Notes under the pieces: model-generated
The model's database searches: none
What the model was told of the DNA's origin: nothing
Seen by the model: the letters and a program-made list of their open reading frames with translations, nothing else
Program-made: the position numbers and the translations under genes
Source of the DNA: a virus
Reading direction: 5' to 3' (one strand)
IMG/VR virus record: IMGVR_UViG_3300042475_001975
Span: 1 to 24,414 of that record
DNA length: 24,414 nt
Part shown: positions 7,511 through 15,017 of the stretch, piece after piece
Position numbering within the stretch: position 1 is the first letter of the stretch
How the letters are laid out: each line of letters opens with the position of its first letter

Positions 7511-8199
7511 GTTAAGTATGTTCCAATTTCTGCCATCACTTCGTCTGTCAACCCTCCCCAACTCCAAAACTGCCGAACCTTGTTCTTTGGTAGATCGCCC
7601 GTTTCGGTGTCTTGAAAGTGGTACTGGTCGGCTAGGTACTTTTCAGCATAAGCCCCGATCGCGTTGAACTCGCTGAAAGCCCTGTGTGGCACGGAACTAA
7701 GGTAATTACGCAACGGTCGTTTATGAACACCCTCTATAAACGCCTGACAATCAACTAACGTTGAACGTAGATAGGTCAGCGGCATCCTACGCATGTATTC
7801 CCATTCCACATCAAACCCGACAGCCCTTTCAGTTATCGGCCTCCAAGGTGTTTGTGTAAGTTCATATTTGGTTTTCCAAATGATGGGTTTACCGTCCTTG
7901 ATCCATTCCGAAACGTCCACGGGTTCACAAGCTATAACGTCAGAATCCCAAAAGACAATGGCATCGGCATCGGTGTATTTCCAAGCCTCCATCTTTGTCA
8001 ACTGTTGGCCGATATAACCGTCTTTCATATCCTCAACCTGAATAACTTTTTCAATGGTCAACATTGATAGCAGATTCTTGTCTGGAATAGTGATTATGAT
8101 GTTCCGATAGCCAGTGACGTGACGCTGAATTGATGCTAAAGCGATGTGTAACCAGTCAATGTCTTTTGAATACGTGCGAATAAAAATATCTACGTTCAT
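7507..8199 (-). CDS. Glycosyltransferase, GT-A type (DUF6492-like)
   Basis: A 230-residue protein with a GT-A-like opening strand (MNVDIFIRTYSKD), the segment GYIGQQLTKMEAW (about 61-73) and a metal-binding DxD motif in VFWDSDVI (83-90; DSD at 85-87). The layout resembles the DUF6492 group of putative glycosyltransferases. It should transfer a sugar from a nucleotide donor; GDP-fucose made by the neighbouring fcl and distant gmd is a plausible donor, but the sequence does not show it. ATGA overlaps join it to both neighbours. No signal peptide or membrane segment is visible, so it is probably cytoplasmic. Confidence 0.75.
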   Translation of the reverse strand: MNVDIFIRTYSKDIDWLHIALASIQRHVTGYRNIIITIPDKNLLSMLTIEKVIQVEDMKDGYIGQQLTKMEAWKYTDADAIVFWDSDVIACEPVDVSEWIKDGKPIIWKTKYELTQTPWRPITERAVGFDVEWEYMRRMPLTYLRSTLVDCQAFIEGVHKRPLRNYLSSVPHRAFSEFNAIGAYAEKYLADQYHFQDTETGDLPKNKVRQFWSWGGLTDEVMAEIGTYLT

Positions 8200-8891
8200 A
8201 TTGCAGATTGGCGTATGGTTCGATAAACTCTGTGGTTAACTCCTGCGGGTGTTTGACTTGGCATGAAGTTCTCAATCCATTGGAAATGTCGTGTCATGTA
8301 GTTCCATTGCTCAGTTGAGTATTGGACGTTGTGCCTCATGTGGTAGAACATAGTTTCCTTGACCAAATACGCGGGAATCTTATTCGTTATGAATCTGTAT
8401 GGGATCCAGTAATCCCACCACGTCTGCCCCATGCAGAACATAGACTGAGGTATCAAGTGATAAAAGTTCTTGTGAATAACAAACACATCAAACCCAAAGG
8501 AATAGACTGTCGGGTTCTGAAAGTCTCCGTTATGGTCGTGCCTGTTGCTGAATATCAACCCATGATGCGCGTGGTTCAGATAGTCGTTAAGTCGGCTTGT
8601 TTCGTCCTTTATAACGATGTCCGAATTGATAAGCATTACTTGCTCAAATCCGTGTTCTTTGGCGTAATCAATGAACGATGAAATCGGAACGTAAGGCACT
8701 TTGAAAAGTCCTTCCATCGTTCGGAAGCATGGCACAAACTCAACATCATAATCAGCTTTCAGAACCTCAATCTCGGAAGGTGCGTTGAAGGACAAGACCC
8801 GAAAGCCCAATTCCTTCCAGCTTTCAATCGCTTGTTTCTGCACGTCACCGTTCGTGTGCTTCGGTGAAATTGATGTCATTACTACTGTCAT
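8196..8891 (-). CDS. Glycosyltransferase-like protein
   Basis: A 231-residue protein with a GT-A-like pattern. The N-terminal strand VVMTSISPKH is followed by a helix, and QVMLINSDIVI (about 84-94) places an N-S-D triad at the position of the usual DxD metal site. A later segment, TWWDYWIPYRF, is typical of acceptor-side loops. It starts with an ATGA overlap on fcl, so it is probably translated together with the fucose synthase. The DxD is degenerate (NSD), which occurs in some active families but leaves activity open. The acceptor is unknown. Confidence 0.6.
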   Translation of the reverse strand: MTVVMTSISPKHTNGDVQKQAIESWKELGFRVLSFNAPSEIEVLKADYDVEFVPCFRTMEGLFKVPYVPISSFIDYAKEHGFEQVMLINSDIVIKDETSRLNDYLNHAHHGLIFSNRHDHNGDFQNPTVYSFGFDVFVIHKNFYHLIPQSMFCMGQTWWDYWIPYRFITNKIPAYLVKETMFYHMRHNVQYSTEQWNYMTRHFQWIENFMPSQTPAGVNHRVYRTIRQSAI

Positions 8892-9784
8892 GCGTGACGG
8901 CTAAGGTAGTCGTTATATGCTGTTTTCAAAGATTGACCCATGTCGAAATCAACCGACCCGTGACGGCTTGAATCCATTAGCTTGCGTGGCGTTCCGTTAG
9001 GATATTCGCTATTCCAAATGACCCGACCATTGAACCCGACAACCGTAGCAATTATTTCGGCCAGTTCTGATACTGAGAACTCTTGACCCGAACCGATGTT
9101 CAGGTAATTGTGATCCGTTCCGTTTTGCATTAGTTCAACGATTGACGCGGCCAAAGAATCTACACACATGACTTCCCTTAACGGTGTTCCATCGCCCCAA
9201 AGTTCGACCGTGTCTGAGCCGCTTTCTTTTGCATCATGGAATTTACGGATAATTGAAGCGATAACGTGCGAATCATGCGGGTGGTAATTGTCACCGATAC
9301 CAAATAGATTAGGCGGCATGACCGTAAAGAAATCGCACCCGTATTGGTGACGGTACGCCTCACACATTTTCAGCCCTGCTATCTTGGCTATTGCGTACGG
9401 CTCGTTGGTGGGTTCAAGTCCTCCCGTCAACAAATACTCCTCTTTGATAGGCTGTTGCGCGAACTTCGGATATACACATGATGAGCCAAGGAATATAAGC
9501 CGCTTAACACCGTTAAGATAAGCCGCATGGATAACGTTGGCCTGAATTATCAGGTTATCGTAAATGAACTCCGCCCGATACTTATTATTGGCATTGATGC
9601 CTCCGACCTTTGCAGCGCATAGATACACGTATTCGGGTCTGTTTTCCGCAAAGAACGCATTAACCTCGGCTTGATTCCGAAGGTCTAATTCGCTTGAAGT
9701 TCGGGTTATCACGTTGTCCTTTCCGAGCCGTCTGACTATTGCCGACCCGACCATTCCAGTATGACCAGCTACATATACGCTCAT
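8888..9784 (-). CDS. fcl: GDP-L-fucose synthase
   Basis: A 298-residue short-chain dehydrogenase/reductase that converts GDP-4-keto-6-deoxy-mannose to GDP-L-fucose by epimerising C3 and C5 and then reducing with NADPH. The nucleotide-binding motif is GHTGMVG (7-13). SSC at 101-103, Tyr130 and Lys134 (YAIAK) and His173 (DSHVI) line up with E. coli Ser107, Cys109, Tyr136, Lys140 and His179 at a constant offset of 6. The catalytic residues for both epimerisation and reduction are therefore present. Family hallmarks AAKVGGI and LGSSCVYP are intact. The partner dehydratase gmd is 11 kb away in the same orientation. ATGA overlaps link it to the immunity-like peptide upstream and a glycosyltransferase downstream. 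Confidence 0.93.
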   Translation of the reverse strand: MSVYVAGHTGMVGSAIVRRLGKDNVITRTSSELDLRNQAEVNAFFAENRPEYVYLCAAKVGGINANNKYRAEFIYDNLIIQANVIHAAYLNGVKRLIFLGSSCVYPKFAQQPIKEEYLLTGGLEPTNEPYAIAKIAGLKMCEAYRHQYGCDFFTVMPPNLFGIGDNYHPHDSHVIASIIRKFHDAKESGSDTVELWGDGTPLREVMCVDSLAASIVELMQNGTDHNYLNIGSGQEFSVSELAEIIATVVGFNGRVIWNSEYPNGTPRKLMDSSRHGSVDFDMGQSLKTAYNDYLSRHA

Positions 9785-9948
9785 TCCTTAGTCAACGACC
9801 AAACAAGGGCAACCACCCATCCAATGAATGTCCAACCTAGAAATAGGTTAAGCGCGATAATTGCAGCGATATTCTTTTTATCCCACCCCATTATTGAAGG
9901 CGCAAAGTAAACGGCAAGGATTATTACGGCTAGTATTATTTGACCCAT
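9781..9948 (-). CDS. Superinfection-immunity-like membrane peptide
   Basis: A 55-residue gene that starts 2 bases after the minor head gene and overlaps fcl as ATGA. It has two hydrophobic segments (about 3-18 and 27-50) around a short polar turn, GWDKKN. The second carries LNLFLGWTFIGWVVALVW, close to the LNLxLGWTxxGWxxALxW pattern of the superinfection immunity family that includes T4 Imm. T4 Imm sits in the inner membrane and blocks DNA injection by related phages. Members also occur widely as bacterial proteins of unknown role. The family match is good; the function in this phage is inferred. Confidence 0.75.
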   Translation of the reverse strand: MGQIILAVIILAVYFAPSIMGWDKKNIAAIIALNLFLGWTFIGWVVALVWSLTKE

Positions 9949-9950
9949 GT

Positions 9951-10892
9951 TTATAGTCCGAAGTATTCTTTTTCTGTTCGTGTCGGCTCAAAATAGCCTG
10001 CCTCATAAGCTGCGATTCCGACCTCTTTAGGAACTGCAAATGTAGAAATAGGTAGTATTGAGTGTTGGCAATTGTAGCCACCTGCGTTGACAAATATAGT
10101 ATCTTCATTGGTATTTGGCATCATTCCCGCCCAACCTTTGCCCGTGTCACATTTACCGATACCGATACCATTGCCCCATCCCTCTATTTCTTTTCGATGG
10201 AAGAATCCTCCGTTACGAACATCGCAGAAGCACCGTGTCGTTTTCATCTTGCCGCCTAAGTATCGGTAAAATTGAAGCCCTAACTCATCGCCTACTATCT
10301 TAGTGAAAGCCCTGTCGGTGGTTGCGAATGTGTCCGAAACTATCTGTCTTGAATATCTGAGTAGTTGCCCCTCTTTTTGTGGGTCACCGATCACAAGGTT
10401 CTGCATCGCCTCCAATGTCAGCGTGTAGCGGCTGTTGGATGCCACCGCCTCTATCAAAGTGTTCCTAACGTCATTCAATAGCATCGAATCTAACGCCACG
10501 TTACCGATTACCGATTCAACGGCCAAAGCCCTATTCCTTTGATACATGGCCGAAGCGAATGAAGTAACAGGAACTTCGCCCGATACTAACGCGCCGAAGT
10601 AGCTTACCGTTCGGCCTTGTTGAACTAGAAACTCGTTACTGAACTCTGTGACAATTTCGAGGTATTCACCTTGTGTCAGGTAATTTCTTAGACCCGAAAC
10701 AATGTCGTCAATCAAGTAAAGATTAGCCTCTGTCATGGCTATTCTACCATCGACCAATTCAAGGTCTGCAAGTAGCCTGTTAAGCCGTGTCAGTAGCCTC
10801 GGTTGATAAGCATCTATCGACCTAGCCCAACCGTCAGGAACGTCCGTTAGCGCGTCTAATTTCGCTTTGAGTATTTCGGCTGCGGTGGGCAA
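9951..10892 (-). CDS. Minor head protein, Mu gpF-like
   Basis: A 313-residue protein whose last third matches the pattern of Mu F-like head morphogenesis domains: TTRCFCDVRNGGFFHRKEI (about 218-236), with a Cys pair and NG, and then GGYNCQHSILPI (271-282), equivalent to the usual GxxCxHxxxP ending. The first 200 residues are helical. In related phages the protein joins the capsid near the portal and may be ejected with DNA. The start is a TTG at 10892, immediately after an in-frame TAA, because the next ATG would remove about 50 residues. It is unusual here in lying before the portal gene in transcription order and separated from it by the glycan cassette. Confidence 0.75.
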   Translation of the reverse strand: MPTAAEILKAKLDALTDVPDGWARSIDAYQPRLLTRLNRLLADLELVDGRIAMTEANLYLIDDIVSGLRNYLTQGEYLEIVTEFSNEFLVQQGRTVSYFGALVSGEVPVTSFASAMYQRNRALAVESVIGNVALDSMLLNDVRNTLIEAVASNSRYTLTLEAMQNLVIGDPQKEGQLLRYSRQIVSDTFATTDRAFTKIVGDELGLQFYRYLGGKMKTTRCFCDVRNGGFFHRKEIEGWGNGIGIGKCDTGKGWAGMMPNTNEDTIFVNAGGYNCQHSILPISTFAVPKEVGIAAYEAGYFEPTRTEKEYFGL

Positions 10893-10897
10893 TTAGG

Positions 10898-11440
10898 TTA
10901 TATTTCAATCAGTGTATAGGTGAGGTAAATTGTGATGTCTGAGTTACCTGCCGTTGGGTTGCCAGTTTCTACATACGCTTCTATATCTGTATTTACTATT
11001 ACATTAGTCCCTGTTGGAGATGAATGCCCAATTGAGAAAAACGCATCAGACGCTGATGATAAGAAAGCATTGCCGAACACGGAAAGCCCATTTGCCGCGC
11101 CAATAAATCTAATACCCACCCGCGTATTGGTAGCGTATGCAATTGAATTGTAATCTAGTGATGCCGCTACTGATATAGGCTGCACATAATACCCACTCGG
11201 CACGGTCAACCCGAACGCAACTGGAACGCTGTTAAGTGTCAACACCTGAGCCGTTGGTATAACCAATTTAGCAAACTGAACACACAAGCATCCATTCTCC
11301 GTGTTGGCCTGTGATATAGCCTCAAATGCTGGTGTTTTTGTCGTATTGCCGTCATCAGTGAACGTCACTAAGTAGTCTGCCGTAGTTAGTGCCGCAGCCG
11401 CTTTAACCGAAAGGTCTGTAATGTTGATCTCGTTAGCCAT
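10898..11440 (-). CDS. Probable tail fibre or virion surface protein
   Basis: A 180-residue protein beginning MANEINITDLSVKAAAALTT with DYLVTFTDDGNTTKT soon after. Such an N-terminal segment is often seen in phage tail fibre and appendage proteins. The rest is beta-rich, with many Ser, Thr, Gly and Asn and few charged residues, which suits a receptor-binding trimer head. It starts 8 bases inside the 552-residue gene's end and precedes the minor head gene. It could be the host-recognition tip. No catalytic residues are seen. Confidence 0.5.
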   Translation of the reverse strand: MANEINITDLSVKAAAALTTADYLVTFTDDGNTTKTPAFEAISQANTENGCLCVQFAKLVIPTAQVLTLNSVPVAFGLTVPSGYYVQPISVAASLDYNSIAYATNTRVGIRFIGAANGLSVFGNAFLSSASDAFFSIGHSSPTGTNVIVNTDIEAYVETGNPTAGNSDITIYLTYTLIEI

Positions 11441-13091
11441 TTGTTGAATTGATTAGTATTACTTGACCCGCACCTGTTGCAAGTCTGCTTGATATTGTGA
11501 TTCCGCCTGTCGATGGAACTGTGATTGAATAGCCCTGTTGCGCGTCCGTGTAATCAGATGAACACGATATTCCTTTGGTCGGATTGCATGATGTCTTTTC
11601 TGTCAATTCGGTCTTATCGCTAAATTGATACGTCACTATTCCGAAGTCGTAATCTTCCTCCAATGCAACGCTAGGCTCATCGTCATCGTCAGACGCTTTC
11701 AAAACCCCGTCAATGAACACATTGCTAAACCCAAGCCAAAGAACCGCGAAGTCATGCACATACTCAGGCGCACCGAACATAAGGGTCTTTGATTTGCGTG
11801 TTCGCATATATGGAACATCCTTTGTTCCACTACTGTATTCGTAGCCCGTCTTTGACATTGGGTGACCACCTCCGCGATAAGTACCCTCCAAGCGTATTGT
11901 AGGCTTGAAACCAGTTTGATTGAACCCGAAATTGAACTGATCAGATGTTCCGCAAGCCTCTATTAATAGGGTGCATTTGTGGTCGTCCTTTAAATTGAAC
12001 GGCTCTGAATACCACGCCACCACTGGTTCAACCGCCTCGATTGAAAAGTCTGTGACTGTAATTGTATGAAGGCCACCAACCGCGCCAAGCCCGAAAACGA
12101 AACGCAATCCTTGCTGTGTGTCGTTGTTGGCTGTTACCGCCAATGTTTCGGTGTAAGTGCCGTCTGCCGTTCTTAATGCTCCATTTGTAAGACCTGACGA
12201 TGTTCTGAAATTGTCACTTGCAGCAAGCCCCGAAACGGTGTATGTGACGGTGTAACTAACGTCAGGACAAAGTGCGGCCAACTTTTGAACTACAACCGAA
12301 CCCGCAACCGCCCCACCGTTAACCACATCCATGTCTCCGCCTGTTATGGTCACGGTTGTCGATACCGTGTTTGTGGTGACCGCAAACTGATTAGGCGTGT
12401 CAAAGTCATCGCCAATGAACCCGAACTGCGAACATTGGCAAGGGTCGTAAATAGCTAGTTTGTAGCATCCATCAGATAAACCTATCGCCGCCCAGCTTTC
12501 AATTGAAACAGTCAAGTACCCGCCAGTAAATGTGAAATAGTCGGGAGGTATGCTGTCGATCGTATCGTTGTTCAGGTCAACCACGTCAACCGCTACGTCT
12601 GTGCTGACTGGCTTTAATAGAATATTTGAAAGCGTACCACCTAAAGCCTCTGGAAAGTAAAAGTTAAGGTTTGTCATTCCATCGCTGTCGAATATCAGCG
12701 TTTGACCACCGCTTACATAGAAGGTCTGAGTAATGCCAAGATTAGACGATAGAATCAGTACCCCATTGTACAGAGTAAGGTCGAATGACAACTCATAATA
12801 CAAACCTGCCGCGCCTGTTATTGATTGCTGAATGTAACCGCTACCGCCTATTGGCGAGGTAGCCACATTATCCGCAAATACCCATGTTCCGTTTACCGTC
12901 CACCCCGTACTGCCACTAGCGAAATTACCGTTGGTCAATATGCTTCCTGTATTGCCACAAGCCCCGAAGGTGAACTGCATTGACGTTCTATCCCCCCGTT
13001 CTATCTTCTGAATCCAGTTAGCGCATGGAAGCGTACAGTTCGGTTCAAGTCCGAACGGCAACGGTTGATATGGTATTAATCCAAGACCCAT
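11433..13091 (-). CDS. Tail-tip or adsorption protein with jelly-roll-like modules
   Basis: A 552-residue protein with a Cys-containing start (CTLPCANW, about 19-26). Two beta-rich modules follow, about 51-165 (LTNGNFASGSTGW) and 240-355 (ITGGDMDVVNGG and onwards). The NGNFxxGxxGW opening is typical of carbohydrate-binding jelly-roll modules. From 360 on the sequence changes character (EPFNLKDDHKCTLLIE, MRTRKSKTLMFGAPEY), possibly the tail-attachment part. Further Cys pairs occur at 218-220 (CQC) and near 510-520. It lies after the tape measure and the 641-residue gene, the usual place of baseplate and adsorption proteins. Carbohydrate binding is inferred from the module pattern. Confidence 0.6.
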   Translation of the reverse strand: MGLGLIPYQPLPFGLEPNCTLPCANWIQKIERGDRTSMQFTFGACGNTGSILTNGNFASGSTGWTVNGTWVFADNVATSPIGGSGYIQQSITGAAGLYYELSFDLTLYNGVLILSSNLGITQTFYVSGGQTLIFDSDGMTNLNFYFPEALGGTLSNILLKPVSTDVAVDVVDLNNDTIDSIPPDYFTFTGGYLTVSIESWAAIGLSDGCYKLAIYDPCQCSQFGFIGDDFDTPNQFAVTTNTVSTTVTITGGDMDVVNGGAVAGSVVVQKLAALCPDVSYTVTYTVSGLAASDNFRTSSGLTNGALRTADGTYTETLAVTANNDTQQGLRFVFGLGAVGGLHTITVTDFSIEAVEPVVAWYSEPFNLKDDHKCTLLIEACGTSDQFNFGFNQTGFKPTIRLEGTYRGGGHPMSKTGYEYSSGTKDVPYMRTRKSKTLMFGAPEYVHDFAVLWLGFSNVFIDGVLKASDDDDEPSVALEEDYDFGIVTYQFSDKTELTEKTSCNPTKGISCSSDYTDAQQGYSITVPSTGGITISSRLATGAGQVILINSTNG

Positions 13092-15017
13092 TTAGCTGTT
13101 TCCAAAGGTAGAACGAATTGTCCAATCTGCCATACCACTTTCTAAGTTGCGCGTAACGTCCTTCAAATAGCCTCTGATCGTTCCGTTTTTATGTGTTACG
13201 CTGATTCTCCCGTTCCTATCGGCTAAAAACGTCTGCCAATCCTGCGACCCCATTGGAATTTCAAATGCCGTCTCAACTAAGTACGTGTTATACGGGTCGT
13301 ATGTCTTTGTTATAAAGTCAAGACCATTCACTTGAAAAAACGAATCTGACAATATATCAAGCCCACCGATCACACGAATAGCAATCCTATCTCCAATATT
13401 GGCGTTAAGCGTGTAGCTGTTTGTACATTGATACGCCCCATTGATGAACGCCCAGTTTTGAAACATCTGTTGTTCGAGTATTGCTGATGACGAAGACCCA
13501 AAACGGCACACACTTACCCCCGTTATTCCGCCAAAAGTATCGGCAACACGAACCATGAACGACACGGTATATATTGATGACACGGGAGCAGTATAGATGG
13601 TGTTACCGCTCGAATATGTGTTAATTATCGGTGTAAGTGGAGTTACCGTGTTAAGGTCAAAAGTGGATGTCGAATAGCTGATGTTTAAGTTTGGGTCAAA
13701 ACCGAAAGGTGGGTATGTTAACGGGAAAGTAAGGTAAGTAGCAGATAATATGGTTGGCAGAACCTGAACGTAAGTAGGTAGGTAATTCAATACCATTATA
13801 GCCCTTGCACCGTTCTGATCTGCTCCTAAGAACAGATATATTGGAAAAGGAACGCCATCTCCCCACCTTGTAGCAACACGGAAGTTGGTAAGAAGGTCAT
13901 TGTAATATCGTAGGGTTGATGTCACTGGATGTTGATACCTGACGCTTATATTGTCCGACCCAAACGTGACCATGTATATGTCCTCATTTTTACCCGTAAA
14001 ATCGACACCTCCACCCGATGCGTTTGGCAGATTTGCCATTATTATATTTGGGTCGGTAGTTATAGTGGTAAGCTGTAAATCAAGCGTAGCCTTGGTGTTG
14101 CACTGGCCGCCCATGTGGTATTCCTCTTGCCTGAAACCAAGAAACGTGATATTCGGGTAATAGTCAAAATCCTCATTCTCATCAATCTGACTTCCAAACA
14201 TTACCTTTTGCACAAAACTCTTTTCGTCAGAACGCTGTTCAACCTTCTCTGGGTACTGAAATGATGAAGGTGTTGTTGATTGCTTGAAGTAGCTGTCCTG
14301 TTCCACTCTAAACACACCATTTTGAACTGAGAACGTGAGATTGTATAGACTAGAAACGTCAGTAAATAGTTCCTCAAATGATATGTAAGGGAAATAATCA
14401 CCGCTACCAGTTCTTAACTCGTCTGCCGTAACTAATACAGGAATACGAACGTCATCATCGTCATCGTCTGGGTACAGAAAGTCGCTTTCAAACCCAAGCA
14501 ACCCGTCCGTCATAAATCCTATCAACATTTTAAGCGCGTCATATACACGGACTCCGCTTCTGTTTGTTGCGGATGTTCCACTTACTGTATTTGATTTAAA
14601 CTCTAGGTCGGTCTGAACTGAAACATAAGAGGTAATGTCAACATCATTCTTGGATCTAGGAACATTTACATATGCTTTTATTCCCATGTTCTGGTCTATC
14701 AGCGACAAGAAACCACCATCAACTACTTGAAGCTTGACGCTGCATATGTCTGGCCGCCATTCAGCGTCATTCAGGAAAAGATTACCGTTCAATGTAAGCC
14801 CCCATGAGTCGGTAACTACCACGGGAATCACTGAACAAGCACCTGTTATATATTGTCTCCTGAGATAAGCGTAGTCGTCTCCATAAAACGTGAGGTCGCC
14901 ATTGAACTCTTCCAAGTACCCACGCAACTCAGATGAGTAGTACACCCGATGTTCCAACTCACGCAGACCCTCGGGTTCTCTTGAAATACTAAACTGGGAG
15001 GACGTTATACTAAGCAT
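13092..15017 (-). CDS. Tail protein following the tape measure (distal tail or baseplate hub type)
   Basis: A 641-residue, beta-rich protein that overlaps the tape measure stop by 8 bases. The order tape measure, then large beta-rich protein, is typical of the distal tail or hub position in siphoviruses. The N-terminal 150 residues (REPEGLRELEHRVYYSSELRG and then WGLTLNGNLFLNDAEW) look like a hub-type start. An Asp-rich stretch, YPDDDDDDVR near residue 185, could bind calcium. The C-terminal half is low in charge and rich in Ser, Thr and Tyr. No lysozyme or peptidase motif is visible. The role is inferred from gene order and composition. Confidence 0.6.
   Translation of the reverse strand: MLSITSSQFSISREPEGLRELEHRVYYSSELRGYLEEFNGDLTFYGDDYAYLRRQYITGACSVIPVVVTDSWGLTLNGNLFLNDAEWRPDICSVKLQVVDGGFLSLIDQNMGIKAYVNVPRSKNDVDITSYVSVQTDLEFKSNTVSGTSATNRSGVRVYDALKMLIGFMTDGLLGFESDFLYPDDDDDDVRIPVLVTADELRTGSGDYFPYISFEELFTDVSSLYNLTFSVQNGVFRVEQDSYFKQSTTPSSFQYPEKVEQRSDEKSFVQKVMFGSQIDENEDFDYYPNITFLGFRQEEYHMGGQCNTKATLDLQLTTITTDPNIIMANLPNASGGGVDFTGKNEDIYMVTFGSDNISVRYQHPVTSTLRYYNDLLTNFRVATRWGDGVPFPIYLFLGADQNGARAIMVLNYLPTYVQVLPTILSATYLTFPLTYPPFGFDPNLNISYSTSTFDLNTVTPLTPIINTYSSGNTIYTAPVSSIYTVSFMVRVADTFGGITGVSVCRFGSSSSAILEQQMFQNWAFINGAYQCTNSYTLNANIGDRIAIRVIGGLDILSDSFFQVNGLDFITKTYDPYNTYLVETAFEIPMGSQDWQTFLADRNGRISVTHKNGTIRGYLKDVTRNLESGMADWTIRSTFGNS

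Noticed and set aside
9878-10108. 76-codon minus-strand frame across the immunity-like and minor head genes
   Set aside because: It overlaps two supported genes out of frame and has no protein-like pattern.
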